A stretch of 64,000 nt of DNA from Molanna angustata (GCA_963576475.1 OY754968.1:11679607-11743606), one strand, 5' to 3'. Positions 48,398 to 58,640 are shown, counted from the first letter of the stretch. Notes: generated by a model from the letters alone, not told the origin. Numbers and translations: made by a program.

Positions 48398-48658
48398 AGG
48401 AGAATTAAAAGATTTTTTCGCTCAAAAAAACACTCATAAATTTCACTTACGTGGCATTGTAGTGCCGATTGTAGACAAAACAGAATTATAATTGACCAAG
48501 TAAGTTTTTTTTCGATCTATTTGGATTGTTAGCAATATAATACTACAGTATTTTGGTACAGTGATACTTATTTCGTGTTACTTTTGGGTATGGCATCTCT
48601 CCTACAAAATTGGGAGAGTTGCCATACTAAGCAAAACATATGTAGGTATCTATATCTA

Positions 48659-49146
48659 ATATTTATTGAAAGGTATCTAGATATTGCAATAAGACAAGCT
48701 GAAGGCCTATCTTTGGCAAGAACTCAAGGCATGAATAGGACTGAAGTAAGTAACTTCTTCAAGATATTAGAAGATGATCAGAAGATCCTGGAGCTTACGT
48801 ACAAGAGGGCCAGTCCTGGATAAACCAGGATAGTGAGGCTAGAAAAAGAAAGATGAATTAGAAGATGAAATGAAAGCCAATGATTTGTTAAATAAACCTG
48901 AATATATTTATAACGATTCCTGGCTTATTGATCAATAAGCCAGGAAAAGTATTGGCTACTAAAGGATCTAAGAACGTTCACTCCTCGATTACTCCTCGTG
49001 GGAAAGGAGAAACTGTTTCTTTGGTGGCATGTTGTAATGCAGAGGGTCAGTTTTTGCCTCCAGTATTGGTAATGATTGGTTGGAAATGCTTGGAGAAAAG
49101 CGGCCAGTGTGTTGAGTGTTGTGAAAATTATTTCCAAACAAAATGA
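48659..49146 (+). pseudogene. Pogo/Tigger-like DDE transposase, broken
   Basis: A first piece reads FIERYLDIAIRQAEGLSLAR then TQGMNRTEVSNFFKILEDD, the segment just before the catalytic domain. Then stops occur, then KPEYIYN near 48890. From 48922 a second frame reads GLLINKPGKVLATKG, later RGKGETVSLVACCNAEGQF and LPPVLV, the start of a DDE_1 core. The Asp-Glu expected after YN is missing; a 30-bp palindrome (48917-48946) sits there with a frameshift. The N-terminal DNA-binding part and the later catalytic residues are absent. It would cut and join at TA sites if intact. Confidence 0.85.
48917..48946. repeat. 30-bp perfect palindrome in the transposase relic
   Basis: TTCCTGGCTTATTGA followed directly by its exact reverse complement. 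Confidence 0.97.
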
Positions 49147-49938
49147 ACACAGACTGGGCGAAGAGCATCATGTGTTTGAAATGGCTTCACGAGTCATATG
49201 CTATGTACTTAGCCCATTGCAATGATTGTAGAAGGGAAGAAGTTAGAATGTAAAATATTAAAAGTAAGAAATAGATATTTTTTTAAACGTCATTCAGATA
49301 TTTTTTTATTATGGCAACTCTCCTTCAATATATGGCATCTCTCCCACACATTGAAGGAGAGACGCCATTTTCATAGACTTTTGTTTTGAATATTTTTATA
49401 TTTTTTAAATTGATATTTTATTACTTGTTTGTATATTTTTATATAGTATATTAGTTGATATTAAAAATAAAAATTAAATTATTTCGTTTGATTCACAAAT
49501 CTGGTTTTTATTGATACTCAAACAAAAAGTATGGCGTCTCTCCGGGTTTTACCCTAATTAAATTTTCTAAAAAAAACACAAATTTCAGAAGTAGGTACAT
49601 CTCAATTTTCCTTGATTTTTACTCTCCACTAGGTACCTACTATGTTTTTTCTAAGAATTGAATTTAGTGACGACATAGCCAAACAATTTGTATGGCAAAA
49701 TACACAATATCTACGGGACTCTTATAGTTTGATACTTTAGCTTCGTACAAAAATATGTGCATACTATCAAGCCGTAAACTCTGTCAAGTGTAGAACGTAT
49801 CACACTACGTCATCAAAACACTGCATGACTTGTATAGGAAAAAAAATACCTTAAAATATTCTTCAACTATACCTACTTAGGTACATAATACAAACCATTG
49901 CTATTAACTGTTAGATCTCATGTGTTACATGCAACTAG

Positions 49939-50150
49939 TTAGTAGCCGACCGCCATGGCACGGTTTCTGTGCGAGCGTCCTGGGTTCGATTCCTAGCATA
50001 GCAGAAATTTATTTAAATTCATTTCTCATGCAAATATTGCTTTTTGGGCTGGAAATACTGGTTTGTTAGAAGAAATTGCCACACGGCAATAAACTCGCCA
50101 CTTGCGCAGGGTGCAAGGAAGTGTTTATTATTTTAAGTATCTACCTATTA
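49939..50150 (+). mobile_element. tRNA-derived SINE with LINE-like 3' end
   Basis: Starts directly after the Helitron D5 end. B-box GGGTTCGATTCC at about 49982-49993; the A-box is weak. Its 3' block 50059-50106 (GAAATTGCC-ACAC-GGCAATAAACTCGCC) matches the 3' UTR of the LINE at the left edge (1393-1440). Confidence 0.75.
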
Positions 50151-50159
50151 TATAATATT

Positions 50160-50960
50160 CATTGCATTGAGTTTAATATTTTGGATATTTTTGACACAAT
50201 ATTTTCTTTCTCCGATCATCTTGAGTATTTATATATTTCGTGAAGAATAAATCGTATAATGCCACAGTAATGTAGCTATGTACAATATAATATACTAGGA
50301 AAAGAAAAAGAGTAAATAACATTAGTCAATTGTGTTACTCAAGTGTTAAGTGTTTAGGAATGTTCAAAATTTTCCTCGCGTTTTGGCAAATAGCATCTCT
50401 TCTTTTACCGACCAGCACGTATGAAGAGGCAGGCCGTGGAAAAAGATGTTTTTGATCGATGTTAGTTGTTTGGTATGTTTTTGCTCTGTACGCTTACACG
50501 GGTGTACAATGTCTGTCTGAACAAATTTTCGAAATTGCGACACGGTTCCGGGTTGACACACAGAGAGAGACCGCCTGTCTCCTGTCTCCTGTCTCCCAAT
50601 GTTGGTCTCATCGAATACAATCAACACTTGTTTAGCGACACATTATGAAATTATTTTGTCTACCTAATGAACGCTACGACACTTAATCGACGAATGGATA
50701 ATCTTGGGCAGATCGAGGGACTTGGTAATAAAAGATCGGGTCAATGAGTGACCTCTGGATCTTATAACCTTTGCGCTAAATGAAAGAAAAACATAAGAGG
50801 AATAGCGCAGTCTCCTACCCTATCCCATTAAGAACGTTGTAGGATGTTTAGTCCTGTTCATACCAGGAGTGGTTGCTCGTTGGTATATTATCAAGCATAT
50901 TTCATACCTCTGACACTATAATAAGAGGTTGGTGTTAGAAATGTTTAATAGTTCAAACAA
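50160..50960. other. Unassigned, partly GC-richer
   Basis: 50364-50660 is less AT-rich and holds an 87-codon minus-strand ORF and CTGTCTC short repeats (about 50576-50596), with no family I recognise. 50690-50770 shares a word with 39110. Confidence 0.35.
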
Positions 50961-50967
50961 AGATTTA

Positions 50968-51140
50968 AGAATGGCTGGCGCACTGGGTTTGTGATCCAGT
51001 GGTCGCGAGTTCGAATCCTGCCACGACCGATTTCGTACACTTATATCACAAGCATTTATGCTTCATTTAGGGAATGTAGGAATATGTATGTGTACTTGTT
51101 TAATAAGGACATAAATATAATTTTTTATTTAAAAAAAAAT
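50968..51140 (+). mobile_element. tRNA-derived SINE, family A, copy 3
   Basis: CTGGCGCACTGGGTTTGTGA, B-box GAGTTCGAATCC, body CGATTTCGTACAC and AAGCATTTATGCTTCA, and an A-rich tail near 51131. Confidence 0.82.
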
Positions 51141-51144
51141 GTAT

Positions 51145-51205
51145 GTCTAGATAGGATAGTGTGGAGGTCAGGTTCTTTTTCATTAACGAATATAAATCGC
51201 TTGAT
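51145..51205 (-). mobile_element. Helitron D fragment
   Basis: TAGATAGGATAGTGTGGAGG and GGTTCTTTTTC match the near-3' part of D2 and D4. Confidence 0.5.
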
Positions 51206-51279
51206 TATGCTAAGTTAAGGGAATATATAGGTTTTGCATTTCGCCGCCATTTTTTCGTCTCGAAACTCTATTTATCTTC

Positions 51280-51535
51280 GTCTTTCTCAACCTATTTCCG
51301 TCCACTTCTGGAAGAAGGCTTCCTCAATTTGCCTCCACATCGACCTCTCTTGAGCAGTCTGCATCCAGGACGTGCCAGCATATCGTTTGATATTCATCGC
51401 TCCATCTCATCTTTTGTTGCCTTTCACACTTTTCATAGACATTCGAGGTCTCCAAGTCAACACCGTCTTTGTCCATTCGTCATCCGAGCTTCTAATTACG
51501 TGTTTCGCTCATTTCAATTTCAGTGTTTGACTTTA
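51280..51535 (-). pseudogene. RTE-type LINE C-terminal relic
   Basis: Minus strand reads WTKTVLTWRPRM, then after a stop YAGTSWMQTAQERSMWRQ and IEEAFFQKWTEIG, then stop. Same tail type as 44336-44767 (AQDRDQW...LEAFVQYW). The 151-codon plus-strand ORF here is antisense. Confidence 0.8.
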
Positions 51536-51684
51536 TATTATAATGTAACAAATGAGCTTTTCCACTGCGGTGTACTGAAATTAAGATTTTTAACGTGTGG
51601 TCGCTTTTGCATCTAATCTGTTGACATATATATAAACGAACTGCATTACCGATCTGAGGTATAGTTATCGATAAGCATCACCAT

Positions 51685-51897
51685 ATTAAAAAGGCGTGCA
51701 AATTGGATAGGCCATGTGTTGCGACACGAGGATCTCCTACATATCATCTTGGAGGGAATGGTTGAGGGTACATACAACTGGCAGAGGGCGTCCCCGCCGG
51801 GAGTATTTAGAACAGGTGTGCCGCGACATGCAGTGTACCTCTTACACGGAGATTAAAAGAGTCGCTGAAGACCGAGCGGAGCGATTTTTCTAGATCT
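51685..51897 (+). pseudogene. LINE C-terminal relic with a frameshift
   Basis: Reads RANWIGHVLRHEDLLH and ILEGMVEG. After a frameshift near 51770 it reads TGRGRPRREYLEQVCRDMQ and YTEIKRVAEDRAERFF. This WIGH...LEG...GRGRPR tail is found in several insect LINEs; the exact clade is open. Confidence 0.82.
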
Positions 51898-51959
51898 TCG
51901 TTTCGGAAGACCGAAAAGAAGATCTAGAAGAATCACGTGTGTGCGCCAATCACCCACGC

Positions 51960-52575
51960 CCGAAAGAATGGCGATAATTAGGTAGGTATAGGTACATATC
52001 TAACTACTGAAAAAAAATGATTTAAGAGTGAGTCTCCGCGTCGATATTGTCACAAAGTACCTACTCATCAAATTTAATGAACACAGTTTTTTTTACTATC
52101 GGAGTAATTAAAAATGATCTTCAGTGTTGTTTTTAGAATGTTGTAAAGCGAGAATGTGATGCAGACGAACGTGTTGAAATCGATGATCAGAAATTGATCC
52201 CATCACCGAATTGTCATTCTGCGCGCGGTGTATGTAGGTACGTGCGTGAGCAGCGGTGGTGGGTTCTGTCGACTGTAGGCACCTACCTATCCATCAGTGG
52301 CCATACCAGCCCTGGCTTCTGCCTCTGGTGGCCAATATAGGTAGGTAGATATACCTGCCTCATGTCACTACCTCCACCAAACATGACAACCACGTCTCGG
52401 ATTAGGCTGTACAACATGACATTGGTGTGCCCCGATGTTTTTAAATGACCCCCATATCAATTTCACCAATTTAATAATATAGTTTGGTAATAAACGGAGC
52501 AAGTACGGAATACAATATTTACGTGCAGGGGTGCCTTTACATTTCGTAAATTACAATATACGTCCAATTGTTTAT
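51960..52575. other. Unassigned, partly GC-richer
   Basis: 52200-52440 is less AT-rich; no protein or repeat match seen. Confidence 0.35.
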
Positions 52576-52581
52576 TTAAGA

Positions 52582-52625
52582 CTAATTGCATGTAACACAT
52601 GAGACACAACTTTCGATAGCGATTT
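52582..52625 (-). mobile_element. Helitron D 3'-end relic
   Basis: ATTGCATGTAACACATGAGA and a diverged inverted repeat (CACAACTTTCGA). CTAG has become CTAA-like. Confidence 0.55.
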
Positions 52626-52654
52626 TTCTGTATTAGTTAGTTACTTTACTTTTT

Positions 52655-52856
52655 GTGTGGCATTGGCATATGTTTTTCTCCTCCACACTTCACGGGAAAA
52701 GTTGAAGCCCGGTACCTTCAAGGTGGGATGCTGAATGATGTTATTATTTTGCATAGGATCTGCATCAGTCCACCTCTCTATCGAAGCACTAGGCAGATTG
52801 AAATTTGTCCAATCCTCTGACCAGATGGGTTTTCTGGATCGCAGGCTGTATCTGTA
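52655..52856 (-). pseudogene. LINE C-terminal relic (PGF...W type)
   Basis: An open minus-strand frame reads RKPIWSEDWTNFNLP, IERWTDADPM, HPTLKVPGFNFSREVWRR. The DPT..PGF.LPR..W pattern ends ORF2 of some insect LINEs. Confidence 0.65.
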
Positions 52857-53009
52857 TAATTAAAAAGTAGGTACGTACCAAACTACAAAATTATTTTAAG
52901 ATAGTAAATAATTGGGATTAAGGGGTCAATAATTGGTAAACGCAACCACTCCCAGGTGCCAGACGTACCTTTCTCATACCTATATTCAATCAGAAAGGGA
53001 ATATAAAAA

Positions 53010-53270
53010 AAGCCATTAAAAATGATTCATCGAAAACGTTCTCTCAAAATAAGTTTTAATCTCTTTTTTCAAGTACGATCAGCTATAATATGGAACGACC
53101 AAAGCGAAATTACGTCAAGTACAGTAAAAAAACTGTATTTCTAAATTTCCTGAATATTCCTTTTACATCTTGTCTTTCCTCTTTAGAATCATCAGTTTTA
53201 TTATTATATATTTTTCTCTCTTTTTTATTTGTATTTAATAAATAAATATATTTTTTCTTTTAAGTGTACC
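53010..53270 (+). mobile_element. LINE 3' end with weak C-terminal coding
   Basis: One frame near 53070-53145 reads VRSAIIWNDQSEITSSTVKK, like the SxxxWNxLP end of LINE ORF2. A T-rich 3' UTR and AATAAATAAATA (about 53238) follow. Confidence 0.5.
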
Positions 53271-53279
53271 AAATTATCT

Positions 53280-53925
53280 ACATATATAGACTCGCCAAGC
53301 ATCTACATAATTCAGGATTTGCAACTCAATAGTTACATGATGTCAGATGTATGAGTCCAAACCATGTAATTGCAAATTTTCAATAAAGTTATCTATTACG
53401 TACATATGTAGATGGTTGATAATGTAGTTACACAAATAATTAATTAAAAATGACTTTATACATATGTAGATACAGCCTTGATATGTTATTAGCTGTCATA
53501 GTACCTATACGTTATTAAATGTCATTCACTATGGTTAGGAACGTGATCAACATGAATAAATAACTAAGAAAATAACCTACCTGTTTAAATTCATAATTAG
53601 ATTCAACGTACCATAGAAAAAATAATTTAGAATATAATTACCCAATAATAATAAAAATAATTAATCTTTTTGTAGAAAATATACTAAATATACACTGATG
53701 GTCTTATTGCCACAACCGCAGTATTCTCTGCTAAGTCTTTCTTAAATGTTTCTGGTCTAAAGAAACGACAGTTTCGACAGAGCCTTGTTAAATGGGTAAG
53801 TATGTACCTAATAAAGATTGTTTTTAGTCAATTATTTGTATAGTTAACCCATTAGTTCTATCGATTATTTTTAACACAAGCCGAATGAAATTTGCAGGGC
53901 TAGCTCGTAGTAGTTTTTAAAACTA
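53280..53925. other. AT-rich, nothing recognised
   Basis: No coding or repeat signal. Confidence 0.4.
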
Positions 53926-53932
53926 GTTGCAT

Positions 53933-54972
53933 GTAACACATGAGATCCAACTGTCGACAGCGATAGTATGTATAGTTGAAGAATAAGTACCAAACCCATA
54001 AATACAAATTATTTATTATTTTATGATATTTAGTTTTCTATACAACACATGTACCTAGGTAGTCAAGATAGGATAGTATGGAGGTCAGTCTTTTTTTCCT
54101 ACCCGGAATATGAAAACAGCATGATGGTATATGTATGTTTATATTGTATGTTTAGAGATGAAGTATCAAACTATTAAGTCTTCTTTGATATTGTGTATAG
54201 GTGACTACCATACAAATTGTATGAAGCGATGTCGTCACTAAATTCAATTTTTATAAAAATTGTTAAAAAAAATTTGAGATGTACTGCTACAATGTTAATA
54301 TTTTTTATATAAAATTAAATTATCTAGTTGGGGTGTTTCGGCTTTTTTCGATATTTTAAAAATAAATGGAAATATAGGCAGTTAAACTCATAAATTTATC
54401 ATAAAAAAAATACTTTTCTTAATAAAAAATGTTTGAGAAACCCTGGAATTTTTTTGAATAAATTAATTTGAGATTTTGTATTTGTCTATGTTTATACCAA
54501 TTTTCAGCGTTCTAGCTTTTATGGTTTCTGAGATATAGGGAAAAATAAAATAAAAATTCAAAAGTTGATAACCCCTGACTGAAACAAAAATTCAAAATTC
54601 CGAGTATAAAAGTTTTGTAGGCCTGTAACTGTTTATATATTCTGAAATTTAAGGCTCTGTAAATTGAGCGGATCAAAAGTTATAAGGGGGACACACACAC
54701 ACACACAGACATACACACACACACACACACACAGGCACACACACACACAGACACACACACACAGACACACGAAATGTTCTACTCCGAATTCTGAGCAAAT
54801 CCGTGTATGGAACATATATGCTGCGAAGCCTCTAAGTTGGTGTTTTTTGACTTCAAAGTTGGAAAAGCCGTGAAAAAAGTAGACCTCTCCATACAATTCT
54901 CGCGTATTCTGGCTTGATACATTGTCGATATGTTAAGAGAACAAAGCTCTCCTGAACAAATCGACAGTTGGA
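53933..54972 (-). mobile_element. Non-autonomous Helitron, copy D4 (longest uninterrupted)
   Basis: Minus strand: TCCAACTGTCGATTTG start at 54972, inverted TCGACAGTTGGA and CATGTGTTACATG hairpin near the CTAG end at 53933-53936, T next to it. About 1040 bp without coding. It is the reference for the other four copies. An internal CA array lies at 54690-54770. Confidence 0.85.
54690..54770. repeat. CA microsatellite inside Helitron D4
   Basis: CA units interrupted by AGA and AGG. The same place holds a short CA run in D3 and a TGTGTCCC run in D1. Confidence 0.95.
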
Positions 54973-54979
54973 AAAAATA

Positions 54980-55950
54980 TGAAAAAAAAACTTATATAAA
55001 ATTTTTTTTAGAGCCCTTGAAAGTTGAAAGTTACTGGAAAATTGACACATGCATATTTTTTAAGATTGTTTTTATTTAAAGTTATTAAGTGCTGACACAC
55101 AGCGGTATTGTTTTGCATAAGGATCACTATTGAACTATTTTCAGAATAAAAGTCATGACAGAAGACCTAATAGTTTAGCTACAGTGACATAGTTTAGTCT
55201 GAAATCCAATTTTATTAAAATTTCACAAAAGTCTTCATAACTTTTGAAGCATACAATGGTTATTATTATGTCCAATTCTGATTCGTTTCACAGTACGAAA
55301 AAGTCTATAACCAACGGGCGACTTGTGTAAAAGGATTTAATCCGCTCGGTGTGACGAAATAGAGTCCCGTATAAATGCAGTCAACTTTTTGACATTTCTC
55401 ATATACTAAAATTCCGTATAAAATTTTTAGTCGAATCTGAATAGGGCCTAATATCGATGAACATACACGGGGGTTAAATCGATTGGTTTTGAGGTCCCAT
55501 ACTGACCTGCTTCGGATGATCCACCCCTCATTATACACCCTCTACATATAGGCAAGATATTTTTTTTATGTCAAGTACAATTTTGAAATATTTTAACATT
55601 GTGACTAGTATTTTTTTTGTTTGAAACAAAATTACTCCCAAAGTCAGAAAATAGAAATAGGTACATACATTTAGATGTATAGCAATAGAAAACAGGTCTG
55701 TTTATATGTACATTCAATGTTTATTGAAAACTGTTTATGAAAAAAAAATGTAAATAAGAAAGAAATATTATTGAAAGTACCACCATATTATTATCTATGT
55801 GTCACAGTCTACTAATTCAAAAGAAATAACATTGTGAATACATTATGACCATTATCGACATTATTAATCAGCTCTTCCTTTGTTTCATCAAACAAAATAA
55901 TATAATGGAGAAAATTACATTAATTTATCTCTACATAATAAATGGAAATC
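54980..55950. other. Unassigned
   Basis: 55300-55550 is slightly GC-richer; the 77-codon minus-strand ORF there has no motif. Confidence 0.35.
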
Positions 55951-55954
55951 GCCT

Positions 55955-56265
55955 TAATTTTCCATAATCCCATATAAAAGTAGAGTCGTGTCGAGTCACA
56001 AAACATATTACATCGAGTTCTGCTCGAATGATTTATATAAATTTAACTCGCTCCAAGTAAACGGGCAATTATCCAATTCATCGGATTATTTTATATTAAA
56101 ATAAATGTCATCGCGGCAATTGGGGCAATAATTTTTCTTTAAAACCCCGTCAATATTATTAGACGGACGGCCATTGTTGTACGACTGGTGGTGGGAGGCC
56201 GAATCAAACGTATAAATTTATCGAATGTTTATCTAAATTTATAATACAATAAACGATCGCTTTGA
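55955..56265. promoter_or_regulatory. Candidate conserved regulatory block
   Basis: No repeat match in the window, and mixed composition with GGGCAATTATCC, GCGGCAATTGGGGC and GACGGACGGCC. Suggestive of single-copy regulatory DNA only by texture. Confidence 0.2.
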
Positions 56266-56894
56266 CTCACACAAATGAGCGTTTTGAAATGTTTCATTTG
56301 GTGGAATGTGTTGTCTTTGAATTGGAAACAGTCGTAAAAGTGTACCAAATTAAACCGATCGGCAGCGGAGTGAATATGTTTCCAGTCAAAAATTCAAAGT
56401 CTTTTATATTTTTTATGCGCTCATTGATTTGTCTCGCGACTTTTAATATCCCAATTACAATGATTATCTTTTTTCTATTCAAATTATTCAGATAAATTAA
56501 CTGTTTGTAAAGCGGACGCCAACAATCAAACTCTGATAGGTCATTGAATTAGTATTGCCCGTGGACTGGTTTGTCAGCTACTAATGTGAAGATATAGGTA
56601 GGTGCCAATAACGCCAGACTTGACATAAAATTTCTACCATAAAATTAGTCAGAGCATGTGTGAAGAGTAATGCAAATAAATTACATTATCTACTGTAAAA
56701 CACCAAATATTGGTTATATCATTCAACAACGGAGGGAATGGCAATAAAGATAATAATAAAAACAGAAAATATAGGTAGGTATATTATTATGTATAGGTAA
56801 GTGATATAAAATAAAAAAAAATGTATTATAAATTTTGTATGGATCATCATAGATGAAAACTATTCAAAATATAGTTATTAATTAATAAGTACAT

Positions 56895-57399
56895 ACATGC
56901 CATTCATAGCGCTATCTTAGTGCCAACATTGACGCATGCAAGTGAAACTTGGACATGACAGAAGTGGCACGAAAGTAGAATAAATGCAGATAAAATGAGA
57001 TCGCTAAGAAGAATCTGTAATAGAACGATGTATGAGGGCATAAGGAAAAAATGTAGGATAAAGAAAGATGTTATTAATAGAATGAAAATGAACGCATTAA
57101 GATGGTTTGGCCACATGGGGAGAATGAATGAGGAACGCCTAATGAAGAAAATATTCATTGCGGACAGGTATGGAATGAGAGGTCGGGGCCGCCCAAGGAA
57201 GGGATGGCTCTTCCATGTGAACGGTATTTTGAAAGACGGAAATGTTAGAAGCGTAAATAACAGACGAACATATATAAGACGATGTATGAATGTTGACGAG
57301 GCGATGAATGTACATATGTTAAGGTAGAAGTAAGTGGCGTTCGGTTCTCTCTGCCTACCCCGTGAGGGACATGGCGTGATGGTATGTATGTATGTATGT
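56895..57399 (+). mobile_element. RTE-like LINE end, family R, copy 2
   Basis: A 14-bp imperfect duplication ATTAATAARTACAT flanks it (56881-56894; 57400-57413, one mismatch). It ends in GTATGTATGTATGT. Better preserved than the copy at 16.6 kb. Confidence 0.85.
56930..57327 (+). pseudogene. LINE family R C-terminal coding region
   Basis: From about 56930 it reads HASETWT then, in one open frame from 56995, MRSLRRICNRTMYEG, NRMKMNALRWFGHMGRMNEE, RGRGRPRKGW, RRCMNVDEAMNV. This is the post-RT tail (LRWFGH..RM, RGRPR). It lacks the RT domain. Minus-strand ORFs over it are shadows. Confidence 0.85.
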
Positions 57400-57439
57400 A
57401 TTAATAAATACATTTTTTGTGCCTAATAATCATTTTCCG

Positions 57440-57765
57440 TTCAGGGCACGTGGAGAATCAGATACAACCACGAACTAGAGAGCCTATTCAAGGAACCAAA
57501 TATTTTCCAAACAATAAAAACAGGGAGCCTTTATTAGTTAGGTACCTACAGTCAAATAAACCAAAGTTTTATGATAAAAAACACAGACAATTATTGATAT
57601 ATGAGTTCAGTAAAATAATTCAAGTTATTGTGAATATAGAAAGAATCAGATATGCTCTCATAATAGAAACCTGTGGAATCGAGGATATCGTGCGGTGAAT
57701 CCGGAAAAGCAGACGGTTCCGGACAGGGAAGGAATAGAGTGAAAAAAAACTCGTCCAAATGAAAT
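57440..57765 (+). pseudogene. Second LINE relic next to family R tail
   Basis: From 57443 it reads GTWRIRYNHELESLFKEP and NIFQTIKT, the WRIRxNxELxxLY block of RTE-like tails. Coding then decays, with a possible end near RKSRRFRTGKE at 57700-57740. Confidence 0.55.
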
Positions 57766-57989
57766 TCCTGTAGGTTAAAGTCTGCCTAAAAGACCACTAA
57801 AAAGAAACTTACCGATGAAAATAGATTGTGAATCTACTACAAAAAGTGGAAGATGTTTGTTAATAATTTATCAAAAATATATTTCAATTTTCATTTTTTT
57901 GGATTCGGTTCGCTTACTGCTGCAATATAAAAACGAGTTGTGCTGGCGGGTCTATAGTAAAATGATTAATTTTTCGACTTTGGCAGTCA

Positions 57990-58205
57990 TAAAAGTGTAG
58001 CACCCCGGTCACGTGTTACCATTATTTCTTGGGCGAGCTGTTTATACATCGGAAACCATTTGAATATTTTAATTTGCGGGGCGTTTGTGTCCATTTTATA
58101 TTATTTACTTAGAAAAGGGTGAAGCTGTTTATGCCGCATAATGCAGGACGAATGCTCCCCTGGTGATGCATGTGAATAAATATTTATGGGGCGATGCCTA
58201 TTTTT
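57990..58205. promoter_or_regulatory. Candidate conserved regulatory block
   Basis: GC-richer with CCGGTCACGTGTTACC (E-box CACGTG), TTTGCGGGGCG and ATGCATGTGAATAAATATTT. No repeat match. Confidence 0.2.
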
Positions 58206-58274
58206 ATTGTTTTTTCATCAACACATTATATTTATAAAAGTTAAAATGTATACATATAATATAATAACAAATGT

Positions 58275-58428
58275 TGTTGGATAGATATCTGATTGCTGAT
58301 CCAAAGGTCCCGTGTTCGATTCCCGGCGGAGACACAGTTTCTAATTGTGTTTTCAGCCAGGATCTGTGAGACGATTAATATCGTTAGTCTCTAGAATGTG
58401 GCAACTCGTTATTGGGTGCATTTAAATA
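58275..58428 (+). mobile_element. tRNA-derived SINE, family B
   Basis: B-box GTGTTCGATTCCC, GGCGGAGACACAG, body GAGACGATTAATATCGTTAG and end GTTATTGGGTGC. The A-box end is truncated or altered (GTTGGATAGATATC). Confidence 0.82.
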
Positions 58429-58539
58429 AATTTTTGATAAGAAGCATAATAAAATAAAAAAGATAATATATAATGAAAAAAAACACTTTTATTTTCGGAC
58501 TTAACTGTTTTGAACAATTTTTATTTATTCCATTGTTTA

Positions 58540-58640
58540 AACCACGAATTAATTACTTTATTCCAGCGATTTTGTAGCGACCGCTTCTTTCTCAGGATGG
58601 TCGACTAATCCTGAAAATATTAATAGTTGATATTCTAAAA
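58540..58640 (-). repeat. Decayed copy of the 8640-8765 repeat
   Basis: Minus strand TTTTCAGGATTAGTCGACCA, TCCTGAGAAAGAAGC, GGTCGCTACAAAAT: the same order as at 8640, with GAAAC lost. Confidence 0.5.

Larger units (their letters stand above)
47165..49554. mobile_element. Pogo-like (Tc1/mariner superfamily) transposon with internal satellite
   Basis: 25-bp inverted ends (47165-47189; 49530-49554) agree at 24 of 25 positions: GGGTAAAACCCGGAGAG and on. TA is duplicated on each side (47163-47164, 49555-49556). Inside are nine 134-bp units and a broken DDE transposase. The TA target and pogo/Tigger-like protein agree on the superfamily. It cannot move on its own. Confidence 0.92.
46972..49938 (+). 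mobile_element. Non-autonomous Helitron, copy D5, interrupted by a pogo-like transposon
   Basis: 46972-47164 and 49555-49938 together match the 3' two-thirds of D4 in reverse. The 3' end has the CATGTGTTACATG hairpin and CTAG at 49935-49938. Truncated at the 5' end. The interruption falls exactly at a TA that is intact in D4 (54311-54333). Confidence 0.8.

Noticed and set aside
51161..51616. 151-codon plus-strand ORF
   Set aside because: Antisense to a LINE C-terminal relic that reads clearly on the minus strand (51280-51535).
54633..54896. ORF with CVCVCV repeats
   Set aside because: Translation of the CA microsatellite in Helitron D4.
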